Of a stretch of 64,000 nucleotides of DNA, positions 11,476 through 24,033 are shown piece by piece. The position numbers and the translations under genes were made by a program. The stretch's first letter is position 1. Every line of letters begins with the position of its first letter. The stretch is from assembly GCA_025331565.1 (NCBI GenBank), contig JAFREQ010000035.1, forward strand, positions 6,758,001 to 6,822,000, given 5' to 3'. This DNA is from Holacanthus passer (lineage: Eukaryota; Chordata; Actinopteri; Pomacanthidae). The notes beneath the pieces were generated by a model. The model saw only the letters and a program-made list of their open reading frames with translations, did not search any database and was not told where the DNA came from.

Positions 11476-12795
11476 GACTACTTTACCGCAGCCGGGTGTG
11501 AGTTTTAGAGATAATCCTTCTGGTTTTTGGACTCATCGTCATCTACGAATTTTTGCCTCCCAAGAAGACAAAAACAATATAAAGCCGAGAAGCTATTTCA
11601 TTATTATTTCATGATGTCTACCGCTATCAGGCAATAATCATCAGCACCTTGACCCCGCAGGAAATCATCCTTGTCCTACAGACTGAGTCACAAAGGCTCG
11701 ATTCACCTGCACCGAATTATTCCTGGAGCCTGAGGCCATGTATCCCACCAGTGCAGGAAACACTGAGCGTGTACACATCATGGTGGTATGGGGGCGAATT
11801 GTGGGAGACTCGACTTGTACCCTTTCAAGATGCCAAGTTTAGCTCTTGTGGCTGAGCAAACCCTCTGCAGCCAGGCTCTTATAGCAGCATAAAAATAACC
11901 GGTTCTGGAATAAGGCTTGGGCGTCCACGTACTTTTGTGTATCCTGGTGCAATAAACAAAAACAAATATTTTCTCCTGAGCGGAAGTGCACAGGTATTCT
12001 GCACAAAAGAGCACATGCTGGGCGACAATTAGGTGGTCTACTGCTTTAATGGCTTCTTTCACTCCCAGTCACCGCTGACTCACTTTGTATCAAAGTACCG
12101 GAAACTACATTAACACTGAGTCAAACCACCAGAAACCACCTCTGTCTCTCTCTTTCATTTGCCCTCTCTCTCTCACAAACACACACACACACACACACAA
12201 ATACAGTGCCACAGCATATACACAGGAAGGGGTCTCTGAGTTTGCAGCCAAGTGACAAAGAATTTACAGGAGTGTTGTAAGGACCTGTGGATCTAAGTGT
12301 GCATGTGACAGAGTGTGTGTGAGAGAAAAAGAAAGAAAGAGGGGAAAAAAAAAAAGGTCTGACACTTGTCTATGAGTGCCTTATTAAAAAGGTGAGAAGT
12401 GAGTGCAGTGTCTGGAGGAGGGGGTTAATTGTGCTCTTAAAAGAGGACTTCAAAGGGAGGCTGGTGTCAGGGCTGAGGGGCATGGGAGCGAGAAAGGATG
12501 AAGAGGAAGAGGAAGAGGAGGAGGAGGAGGAGGAAGAAAAGATACTGTAACTGATGCTGGGGGCTCAGGGGAATAGTTGGGAAAGGAGCAGAAACTCAGG
12601 GGGAAGAAGTGTCGGGGTTATACCAATGATTTTGAGATGCTCTGAAGAGAGAGAAGAAGTTGAAGAAAAGGAAAGTTCTGAAAAACAAAAAGGTGGCTCT
12701 TTAACATCTTACTTTTGGTTGCTGTTTTTTTTTCAAATTGCTGCTGAGAACATCCATTATTGCTTTCAAAAACTAATGTGAAAATAGGAAATCAA
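11476..12795. other. intergenic, no gene seen
   Basis: No coding exon is supported. A (CA)n run lies at about 12179-12200, purine-rich simple sequence at about 12325-12355, and (GAGGAA)n-like sequence at about 12495-12540. Confidence 0.5.
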
Positions 12796-13190
12796 GTACA
12801 TACATTCATGGTGCCCAGAGGCTGAATCGTAACAACCTTAGTGATCCCTTGACTTTTCATCTAGCACCACTTGCTCAATGTATCCAGTGAAATATCTTAA
12901 TATCCACTGGAAAAATTTTGTACAGACATTCATGCCTCCCAGATGATTTATCCTTATTACTTTGGTGATGTTCTAATTTAAGCACCGTTATAACATTGAA
13001 ATTTGTGGTTTTCAGTGAAACATCTCAAATACTATTAGAAGGGACGACAAGGAATTTGGTAAACACATTCATGTCCCCCTGAGGATAAATGGTACTAACT
13101 TTTGTTTTCCCTTGTACTTTTCATCCACTGCCATCATCAGGTAAAAACGTTAATTTGTCACTTTAGTTTATGACCAAATACCTGCTAAAC
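12795..13190. repeat. degenerate tandem repeat, dispersed teleost-type repeat
   Basis: The phrase ACATTCATG recurs at 12802, 12926 and 13065, each time followed by related text (a CCCAGA or CCCCTGAGG segment, then GATGA/GATAAAT, then CTTTGGTGAT-like and TTTTCATC segments). This gives about three units with spacings of 124 and 139 bp. The sequence resembles a high-copy fish repeat often found in introns. I cannot assign its class with certainty (possibly a LINE tail). Confidence 0.6.
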
Positions 13191-16100
13191 ACCAGCATGT
13201 TGCCTAATCACTGACAGCCAATTATCAAAATTGCTGTCAATCAAGTTTCTGTCAATCAACTTATTGATTAAACAACTAATAATCTCTCTGCTAGTTGAGA
13301 TTTATTTGACACGCCAGATAGTTAAACAGTCTCAAAACAAACAGAATAAAGGATATTCTGGTCTTCAGATTTACCTGTTGGTCATAAGGTCAACATTGGT
13401 GATGTTATAATCCTGAACCAGTGATTCGTGAAAGTCTTTGGCAGTAACGGCTCCTCTCACAAGCTTTGAGCCCTCGTGCCCTCTGACCTCCTGATTGGCT
13501 GCGTTAGATGTTAACTTAATGTAGCATAGATGATTGGACATTATCATTGTTCTAATTAGCCCCTCTAACAGGCAGCTGTAAAGCAGATGGTGGACTGCAG
13601 CTCTCAGACTAAACACTCCAGAGCCAGAGGAGACAGATTCACATTCTCCGATATCACTGCTGTCCAGTGAAAACCTCGGATCTAGAAAAACCTAACTTTG
13701 CCTCTGTGCAATGACAATACAGTTGAATCTAATCTAACTTAAACTTTTGACAAAATAAGAAAAACACCTGTGTTTTTGGGGCTATTTTCTGTTTATCCAA
13801 CAAGTTTTGAACAGAATCCTTCAGAGATTATATCAATTTCAGCAAACATGAAAGTATTAAAAATCAGAGATACAAGGTTTTATGCTCAGCAGAGTTGATA
13901 ATAATGCTAAATTTACTGCAGCAGAAGGACTGGGCTTACATTTTGTTCTTACATTCACTAGTTTGCTCTTTCCAAGTATTTTTTGTTTAATTTTTCAAAA
14001 GTTCTTGGCACACTACCTCCCTTTAAAGAATAATTTAAAAAAAAGATGTTTGAAAATTGTGGCAAGAAATAACAGCATGTAATGAAATAATCAGAAGAGA
14101 GAAGCAATAGTAATGTTCCAATAATATGATTTATATAACATGTAGCAAGGGGCCAATTGGTAAAACCTGTAATGCAAGCAATTTTTTGGCCACTTGGGGG
14201 CAGTGGAAAAAAATGATATAGCAAATTTGTTAGTAACAGTTGCCTCTATACATCCAGCAGTTAAGAAGCGACACTGGCATTGATATGGAGCTGTGTTTCC
14301 TGATGAAAATTCACTCTCCTTTTAGCTCTAGTTTTGGTCTGCACCAACTCCTGAGGGAAACATCTGGCTCTTTGGCTGCTAAATGCGCCACAGTGTGGTT
14401 TTGTCACTTTCACATTGGATAATTTATTAAAGAATATGAATAGATTCTTCAACACTGCTATTTATTTTTTAAAATTCAAATTCAAAAATTCAAATTCAGC
14501 TTAACTGTCAGTGAAATCTTAGCAGATAAATTAGTTGTTTGTCTTCAGGGGGGAGGGACTAAACAGTAAGGGATGCACTAACCTGGAAAGCTGTTGCTGT
14601 CTTTATTCGAGTTGAGTTCTTTAATGTGTATTGAGGGATTACAGTGACCTACATTACACTGAAGTGCGATGACAATGTTAGGACAAAAGACTAGCTGTGT
14701 ATTCATGTCTTTCTGTAGACGAGCGCAGAGGCTTGCTTTGCTCAGTTCTCCCATAGCACAGTCTAATCGAATTTAAACTCCACAGTGAACAAATCCACAA
14801 ATCATTGAAATCACAACCGTTTGAACCACACGAGCAACATGTACAAATAAGCACAGTTTCAAATTTATGGTTGAAAAACACCAGATGTAATTCATGTCCA
14901 TTAAACATCTGCTCAAATAACTGCAGGTGCTGGACCTTTAAACTGTTACGCTCCACAGAAAACGGCACACAGTGGCAGGTAGAAATTCAAAAATAACAAA
15001 AAACTGAGTCACACCGGCAAGAAAAGTCATGTTAAAATCCCAAAAAACAGAGTCGACTTCGAGGCTCTCGAAGGAGCTGCCCAAAGCATTGCTTCAGATT
15101 TCCTATTCAGATTTTTAATCAACTTTAGAACTTTTCCAGTGATTCATGGTCCATCCATGTTATTTCACCTGACACTGATTACTCTCCTCTTGGACAGATG
15201 GTTTTGCAGCACTTGCGATGAGGGATTTTACCCGACCGCAGCACCAAAAACCTGAAAATGAAAATATCATTTGTAGCTGAATCGACTTGGCCCGCCGCGA
15301 TTATGTGTCTTTTTCCATCTTTGAAAAAGTATTTCAGCGCTGTTTAAACCATTTGTCTTGTGTAATGACATGTTAGCAGGTATATCTAAAAGCTTTCTGG
15401 GAGCAAGGACCATATTATGAGGATAATTACTGCTCAGATGAGTTCATAATATTCTGTATCTGCCATTTGCTTGACACCTGCATTTAAAGCCCTTAACTGC
15501 TTTTCTTTCTACTTTTTAATCACACACATGCACAGACACAGCTTTGAAACTAAAGCGATGCCAGTGCTTACGTGACACTATAATGTTGGCCTCTGAGGTA
15601 TTCCCTCCCAGCACCCGTCTGACAATAATTACAATGATTCATTTAGTTTTATTATACAACAGACATCTCTCTTTGTGTGTGTCTTGGCCTGGGGAGACCT
15701 AAGTGTCTCTAAGTGACGGGTCTTTAATTACGAGCACAAACAAACGACACCACGTACATATGTTCTGGTTTACTGTAATGAGGGAGACACCAGCACGAAA
15801 AATAATGTTGTCATCGCGCAAAGGATTACTGAGACAGAGATATCAAATTCTCTTTTTTTATCCTTCCCCTGCCTCGTTCTGTCTCTTCTGTAAAAAGGAA
15901 TCATCATTACTGTAAGTTCGGTAATCCAATCTGCTGATATCGCTTTGATCCACTGATGTTTCTGAGGCAATGAATCTACATGTACTTACAGTAATGAATT
16001 CGATCTAGAGTATCTGGCCCTTAGATTCACTTCTCATCAGGGCCTTACAGCAGTTTAACCATGTGTTTCTGATCAGTTAAATTAATCACCGTTTATCTGA

Positions 16101-19100
16101 CTGAGGTTAATTTCTCACTGGGGGGAGAAAAAACCCCCCAAAACAAAACAAAACCCCACCAGCTTTTCGTCCGTGTCGTGCTCTCTGTCTCTGTCACCTG
16201 CTGGAGCTTTGCTTGTCAAATGTTCAGATGAGAGAGGGGTTGAATTACAAACCAAACTTGGTGTGCGAGCTACAGTCAGGTATCAGGCCAAAGGAGCCTG
16301 AGAGCGGTATGCACACACGTACAAGCTCTAAGTGGTGTTTTTGTGCATGAGGGTATGCATGCTTTTCTCTGTGTGTGTGTGTGTGTGTGTGTCAGCGTGT
16401 GACCAGAGACACCAGGCGGCGTGAGTAATGCCTTAGCCTTTGGATGTCTCTCATATGAAGCGACGTCAGAGCCTGTTAGTAAATGATTAATCAGCAATGT
16501 TATTTGGGCTAATGCTGTCTGATAGCATTTTTTCCTGGAAGCTCTGGAATTTGTCTTCACAGTTGGACTTGTACAAGATCTCTCCGCTCTGCAAAGGGAG
16601 TGACAAAGGAAGAAATGCAGTGTTGCAACAGGCCAGAAAACCTCTTGGACAGTAGAAATAAGCTGATACATAATATATCAAAGGCTGAGGACATTGTTTA
16701 ATCTCAGCTCCCAAACTCTGCAGGATGCTGGATGACAACTATGATTAAAAATAATGATAGAAATAATATCAGTAATAATCAGTTACAAACTAACAGTAGT
16801 GTGTTCCAAAAAAACTAAATAAAAAGCTGCTTTTTTATTAGTTTTTATGATGCAGTTTCCTCGACTGAAATCAAACTAGTTCACATACTGGCTTGAGGTT
16901 ATCTTATAATTTATTTAAGCGGTGATATATTTTGTTGCATTTAACCTCTCTGTGCGTCTTTCTCTCTCTCCATCTTTCTTAGATAACAACTCCACCACTT
17001 GTCTTTATCTCGCAGACAAATTGGTCTCGTGACATCATTGCTTGTTACATATATCACAGCCCACCCACTCTTCTCAATACTCCCCCTCCTAACACACGTC
17101 CCCTAAAAGCTTTAGCTCATTGCTTAGTTTATCACTGGCCCTCATCTTTCTTACTTTCCTTTGGGATGGTTCCTATTTTTAAGGAGTATTTTCACATAAA
17201 AACCCATTAAAATGTTTCATTCTTTTGCTTAAACAAAGTCATAATCCGAGTCAATTGAAGGTTGAGTTAATACATGTATGAAAGATGGGAAAATTTCTGA
17301 AAGTATTTGTGCAGTAAAGCAATGCATTCCAATTTGTGGTTTTCAAGCTACTGCTGGGATAAAAAAAAAAAAAAGTTTTCCTCCATCACAAGCTGAGTAT
17401 TTTATATCCCTGGAATCCTTTTTCCACCTCCAAACATCAAGAAGACTCCTCTTGATTTCACGCTAGTGGCTGGATATGCTAGATGTGAGAGACAGACGTA
17501 TATAACATCAGACATATTGACAGATTTACCACCGCAAGGATCACTTCATTTGCCGGGTTAACAGTGGAACAGATGAGCATGCTGGGAACTGGAGTTTTGG
17601 ATTGATCTAGGTGTATAATTTAAACAGCACCAAACAATTTAAAGAAATTAAGATTATTGTAACTTTTCAGGGACGTGGCAAAAATATTATGATTTTGTGG
17701 TGAAAAACAAAAAAGACAGGGAGGCAGGCTGACATAGATATACTGGAGGCAAAAATGGCCAAACAAAATTCAGATTACGCTAGATTAAGCATAATCATTC
17801 TGTGCAACTCACAGGCTTTATTGCAGAGCATAAAAAGCAGGACACTTAACACAAATCTCAACCCATTCTCGCATCAACAACACCGACCAGCTAAGTCCAA
17901 AACAAGCCATGATCTGGATGTTATTAAAAAAATATAAGTATCTCTACTTAGGAGTGAACTGTCTGTTTACTTGGTAGATCACTTTTCCAGGGACGAAGGG
18001 TCAAAGACGCAATAACAGCAAAGCAGTTTGATGCAAAGCTGCAAGCGAGACACCGTTCACTGTGCCATTTCTGTCATAAGGAAAAAAACAAAAAAACAGA
18101 GGTATCCGCTGAAAACCATCTGAAAATACTCAGTGAACGGAACAGACATGCAGGCAATGAGAAAGACAGACAGACAAAATGTGGGTCAACCTTTCCCACT
18201 GAGCTCACCAGGCTGGCATGACCCACCGCTGGAGGTCCCTACATGCTTAACTGACTGTTAGATGGCTTTAATAGGCTCCACACAGGCCAAACAAAACTGT
18301 TATGTTATTATTAATCCAAATCCAAAATGAGTGGAAATCTTTACCATTGGACGCGTAAAGGCATTAATTTGGCAGCTGCTTTGAAATGTATGCTTTTTTT
18401 TTTTTTCAAACCTAACAGCACATTTTTACATTAAAATATATGGCGAGCAGCTGCACAACACGGCATCCACTCTGAAAATCCTCCTCCTCTCCTGGTGTAT
18501 GTCTTACTGTCAAACCTTGAGAAAGGGGCACGGCCTAACATCAACTGCATTTTTCTCAATAAACAAATCACGGTGAAGAGGGAGCTTAAATTTATGATTG
18601 CTACCGGAGAAAGTGGACATGAATACAGCTACGTATATCATGTAACTAAACTTAAACTATGGGATCAGACAGAGCAATGTTTACCAGGATTTGGAACAGC
18701 TAGTGTCGACCCGGTTCAGAGCAAAACCAAAAAATGTCATGTCACTCAACAGGACTATCATCAGCAGGACTATGTCGTTTGCCTGTGCCTTTATAATCCT
18801 GATCTGACATTGCTATGGCTAAGGTTTGATTTGGGATAGGCACATAAGTGGTTTGGTTAAGATAATGGTTTGCATTAAAATTACTACTTTGTTAAGGTTA
18901 GTGGACCTTTGTCAGCACCATCATAATAATAACCACACAATTAAAGTCAGGGAACAATCGAGATCATGGGAACAAAAAACCAAATGTTGATCATCAAAAT
19001 CTGGCATTTTGTTGATCCATAGATCCACCTTGACCTCCTCCCTCTGCAGACTTTGTTGCTCTATAATAATGTCACACTATTTCCTCCTTTGCTCCTGAAA

Positions 19101-20392
19101 GACAAGAGTCATAGCTCCTACAGCTACTACAGGGCTTTGTCACCTAAATATAAACAGATGTTGTTTTTGTGCATTTGCTGTAACGACTGATGCTGTCATT
19201 TTTCTTGGAAGGACAGTTTCACAATATTCGCTGACACAAAGTCCCAGACAGGTTTTGCAGGGTTGAAGTCAGTATTGAACCTTTAAGCCCGTGTTGTGAC
19301 AGAGTCAGCCAAAGTTTTGTGCAAGAGTGGTGTTGGAGGAAAGGTCCAGAATGATTTCTCCTCAGTCAGCCTCTTCCACTGCCTCTGCTTTTCTGCTTTA
19401 ACCTCCCTCCATGAATGCCTGATTTACCAATGTTACACTTGGGTTCACTGCAAACCCTCAAGGCAGCCGTCTTTGGGTTGAATTTGTAAACAGTAAAAAA
19501 GCATTTGATCTAAAGGTGGTAAAACATTATGATTGTTATGAAGATTTTCTTGCTAAAATGTGTTATGCTAATTAATTTAAATCAGGAGCATGACTATCAT
19601 TATCTTGAAAGGTGAAAGACATCTGAATTGGAGGACAAAGTTTCAGTGGACCATGTTCCAGGTCCCTCCTGTTGAGTGAGCGGATGTCTTGTCTCGGTCC
19701 AGTGGACCAGTCAATGTCAGGTTCAGGATTAAATCCATAATCAGACATGATATAATGAGGTTTCAAAGTACTGTAATCCCCATCAGTGAAAGGTTGAGTA
19801 GTCATCGAATCATGTGTGTTTGTTTTAGGCTCAGCGGGAAAATGTTCCAATAATGTTATTTCTCAGATTAGTTTGTTGCCTCTCGACAAGGAAATATTAT
19901 TTGTCAAAGTTCATTATAAACATCAGCTTGTAAAAGAGTAGCACTTAATAAAATCAGTTAATATGGTCGTTCTGTTTGTCTTCTAGAAGTAAAAGTTCAT
20001 GTGTGACTTGAGAAAATAAATCCTTGGACATCTTGCAATGTTCAAAGAATTAGTGTCCATGAGGTACAACTGTGTTTTATGTGGTCTCTTTAGATAGATG
20101 GAACTGATTTATCAGCGAAAGGAACTCAGGTCATGGACCTTATAAATAAAGAGAAGTGCAGAGAGTCAGACAGGTAGAGAGAAAAGGAGCAAAGGAATTG
20201 GTAGATACATTTTTTTTCGTCTGCATATTTATGAGATACCTCTCCTTCAGAAAGATGAATCAGATCTAGTTGATTAAAAGAACAAAGAAGAAGACACATA
20301 GAATGGAAGAATATAGATAAAACAATAAGTAGATAGAGTGAGAACTACTGTACATGCAGGTAGGCAAGTAGAATGGGAACTAATGTACAGAC
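13191..20392. other. intergenic, no gene seen
   Basis: There is no supported exon. A (GT)n microsatellite lies at 16371-16392, and short A or T runs lie near 17360 and 18392. Segment 18740-18910 contains GTTAAGGTTAG-type text that resembles a dispersed fish repeat. Open frames here are short and lack domain signatures. Confidence 0.5.
19572..19850 (-). other. 92-codon open frame of unknown status
   Basis: This is an intact minus-strand frame from ATG to TAA. Its amino-acid composition is more protein-like than most chance frames here, being rich in D, P, T and H with few Cys (for example FNPEPDIDWSTGP). There is no signal peptide, membrane segment or known domain. No splice partners or promoter could be identified. 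It may be chance, a repeat-derived fragment or a lone exon. I do not assign a function. Confidence 0.15.
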
Positions 20393-20901
20393 TAGTGCTG
20401 TCAAACGATTAAAATCTTTAATCAGATTAGTCACAGGGTTGCTGTGGATTAATTTTGATTAATCATGATTAAATATCATTCATTTTTATTATTAATTTTT
20501 ATTATTAATCGCGTTTCATTTTGCATGAGCAAACAGACTCAAGAAAGAAGGGAATATATATGCACTTAACGTGTTTATTAAACACCTTTAACAGTTCATG
20601 TTAACAAAAAACTTGTCTCTTTTTCAAAACATTTATCCACATTAATGTGGCCCTGTTACTCCTTTTTCAGCCAGCTACTAAGACAAACTAACTTGTTGAC
20701 ATCGTCAGTACCAGATCAACTGCCCATTTGCGCGACGGTATCTCGACTTGGACAAACTGCCCGAAATGTGTTGCCAGAGATGTTTCAGGGATTTTGAGTC
20801 ATTCTGCGCTGCAGATGGGTTAATTGCGTTAAAATTTTTAATCGGATTAATCATGACGATGGATTAATCCACGTTATAACGCGTCAATTTTGACAGCCCT
20901 A
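20393..20901. mobile_element. hAT-type non-autonomous element (MITE), 509 bp
   Basis: The inverted ends are TAGTGCTGTCAAA on the left and, read inward from the right, TAGGGCTGTCAAA. They are flanked by an 8-bp target duplication, GTACAGAC (20385-20392) and GTATAGAC (20902-20909), with one mismatch. Subterminal GATTAAT motifs repeat near both ends. There is no transposase frame. The 8-bp duplication and the TAG...CTA ends place it in the hAT superfamily. Confidence 0.85.
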
Positions 20902-23469
20902 GTATAGACATAATACAACGCCTTCATTTTTGCCAGTGCCAAGGAGCAGAAGTCATCTGAGCCTCAAATTGACTTTCCACAAGAGTCAGTCCAAAAAAGT
21001 AATTTTCTCTGATTTCCCTGGTGTCAGCATAATCCATTTATGATTATAATCTGAACCATTCAATAAAACATAAAAACCCTGTGTGTTCACTCAGTTTGAT
21101 GGACTGGAAGTTTTCAGGATGGAGTTTTCATATTTTATGTATCTGCTACATATTAACTCCCAAAGATTTGCAATGGCATATTTAATCCTGCAGCTGGTCA
21201 AGTCGCCACTAAAGTATTGTTGAGATGTGACACAGCATTTTTTTTTTTACAGCATTTAGGTGAGGTTTGAGGAATAAAATAAGGTCATCGTTAAATAATA
21301 AAAATATCACCTAACTGCAATTATGAGACAGGTAGCAAAGCAGGGCTGCGAATATTTCATATGGCCAACCACCACCGTGACCTCCAGTGAACTTCACTCT
21401 ACTTCCTAAATTGGTGCTTAAAAGTTTTCACTGAATGTCAACTATAAAATGCAGACTGACAGATCTGTAGTCAATGCAACATACACAGACATGTTGTGTT
21501 AGGAATGTTAGTGAATGCTTGAAAAGACAAATGTCTAAACTAAGGACGGTTGAATGTCAGGTCATTTCAAACAAGTAGCACCATGAGGCAAAGTCCAGCT
21601 GTCTGCTCAGTCTTTGTTGCTCCACCAACCACATTCACATCCAAAACAACCCAAGTGACATATTCATCTAATAAAAGTCCTTTTTTTCTGTGCAGCCTAA
21701 GAGGCAGAATTCAGTTTTCTTAAAGTCTCTTTAAATAAAAACAAACAAATGAAACCAAACTATTTCAAACATTCAAACATGTCAGGTTTTATGCATTCCT
21801 CCTTCTGCTCCTCTGTACGTGCTAAACTTCCCACCAATCCACAGCTTGCTTGCACATTTGCAGGAAATTCTGCCTTCACCAGAGGCCTGATATAGGTGTG
21901 AAAATGCAACGTCTCTTGGCAGCAAGATTGCAAGTGTTCCTGTTGAGTCAGCTGAGCTGCTGGAAAGTTACAGAACTAACACTTCTGAAGAGAAGGAAAG
22001 CAATTCTTCAGAGTTTGTGGTGGAAGAACAGACCTGTCCATGACAGCAGCAGGTGGTTAATGTGTCTCTGATGAGTTTAATTTTGTAGCCTGCTCAGCTG
22101 TCTCAGTCTGTCAGTCCACAGGGCTGGATGCTAGGATCATGCTGGCTCATTGGTCCACCAATGATACTTAAACCAGATGCTGAACAGATCACATCAAAGA
22201 AGCACAGCTGACTGCGTCCAATCTGTGTTTTAATTTTATCCTGCCACATCTTAACAGAATGTGTTGAGCTGAAGATATACACAAGGAGACGGGCGACACA
22301 AACAGGTCTAACGATGTTGTGAAGCCAGTGACACAGTTAGGATTATTGAGGAAAGAAAAGAGAGGACAGTGAACTAAAAATAACAAAATCTGATGAATTT
22401 CTCCTTTTCTGGTTATTGTTGTCAACAACTCTAAATATCACACTCACTTGTCAGATCAGTGGTCTTATACAGTTGTTGATCCAAACATGGCAACGATGAC
22501 ACATTGTGCAGCAGCAAAAGTTGAGCCTGGTTAAACTTTTTTTTGCCAGATGACCCTTTTTCAGGAAACCCCTGCTGCATGGACGGACTGGCTCCATTGA
22601 AATGAATGAGAGGAGTTTGTTTTTTTTAAGTCGGCCTGAATGCAGCCTTACATGGACAAGAATAAAGAATGAAGAAAGGCCACAGACCCTTGTGAAGAGG
22701 CCAGCAGTGATGTGAGTGACCCCATTTTGCTGATGTAACGCACATATGCGAGCTCTACTGTACAAACAGCATTTCTCCTCTCTGGAAGCTCCCATGTTGC
22801 CTCATGGATCATCAGCATCTCCTACAAGACCAACAATCAAAATCACCGCACAAACACAACGTTTGTCGTGTACAAAGCTCATGACCTATATTGCGGTGAT
22901 GCTTGTTAATCCTTTCCTGTTCTATTAGCCATTAATCATCTCCTGGGAAACATGATCTCCATGGGTCATCCAAAACATCAAAGACATTTGTGTATTGTTG
23001 TCTCCATATGAGGGTTTGGCCTCAGCAGACACTTGTTTCACACAGTGTAAAAGGCTATTGCAGACTCTGTGTTTGTGAGTATGTGTGTGTGTGAGAGAGG
23101 CAGTGAACCACAGACAGAGGACAATGTTGTTTATGTTTTGTTGCCTCCATATGATGGATTTGGCCAAAGTTGACACAAGCTAATAGCAATGACAGAGAAG
23201 TCAAAGAAGCCAATTGCACTGGCCAACACATGAATAAGACCCTTTGAAATTCACAATGATGTGTCAGAGAACATGCAAATCTGAAACAGCTCACTGTCCT
23301 CAAATTGCTCCAATAGCTTAATATAGCATATTGGGTGGGGACCATCCGGCCTACAGGCCATATGAGGCCCACAGTTCTATTCATAAATACAAAAGCAATT
23401 CAGAAAATCATGGTCAGGGTGAACTCAAATCACGCATATAGCGATTACTTGTAATCATTGACATGCACC
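20902..23469. other. intergenic, no gene seen
   Basis: No exon is supported. A short (GT)n run lies at about 23081-23093. The rest is AT-rich and not recognisable. Confidence 0.5.
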
Positions 23470-24033
23470 ATGAGAACTGTCAAGAAAAGAAAAGCAGATG
23501 TAGAATAATGGCGCTTCCAAGAGAAATTGACAAATGGTGAATTAAAAGGTTAGTCAGTGTGCCTAGTATGAGGGGATATGGTTGCAGTGATGAAAAGGGT
23601 AAATCTGGAGCGTCATTACTGCTCGAAACATGCTAAACTGGATCAGCTGCAAGGACAAATGTGCTTGGATAAAGTTAATGTTCAGTGGAGTTTGGGTACA
23701 CAGCAAGCAGCTTTCCCATGGCTGCATTCTGACAGAGACAGTGTTGCAGGCAAGTTCTGTGGTGAGCGAGCTCATCGTTAAGAAGCAGAAATGTCATTCA
23801 GAAGGAGCATTTGTGAACGAGTGTCTTGTTGGCTCAGTGGACCTGCAAGCACTGGACGAAGTAAAATTGTTCGAAAGTGTCACTTTGAATCAAAAAATCA
23901 TCACAGAGTCGATTAGTGACACAGCAGAAGATATTGAATAAACACTGAAGGACACCACAAGAAATTTCCAGTTTTTCTTTCAGGCCCGCAATGAAACAAC
24001 AGACATAATTTCAGACCAAATAGCCAATTTTAT
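23470..24033 (+). pseudogene. BED-finger/GTF2IRD2-like hAT transposase, broken
   Basis: Reading from ATG 23470, the frame gives an N-terminal KKRKADVE and WRFQEKLTNGE. It then gives SVCLV and, from 23578, MVAVMKRVNLERHYCSKHAK, which resembles the zinc-finger His pair of BED/GTF2IRD2-type proteins. After a +1 frameshift near 23745 it continues SSVVSELIVKKQKCHSEGAF and SISDTAEDIE, then TLKDTTRNFQFF and ETTDI. This order matches the N-terminal half of hAT-derived GTF2IRD2/ZBED/FAM200-like proteins. In-frame stops at 23506, 23551, 23569 and 23939, together with the shift, show it is dead. The C-terminal dimerisation domain is absent; the sequence breaks off into another repeat at about 24034. Confidence 0.8.
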
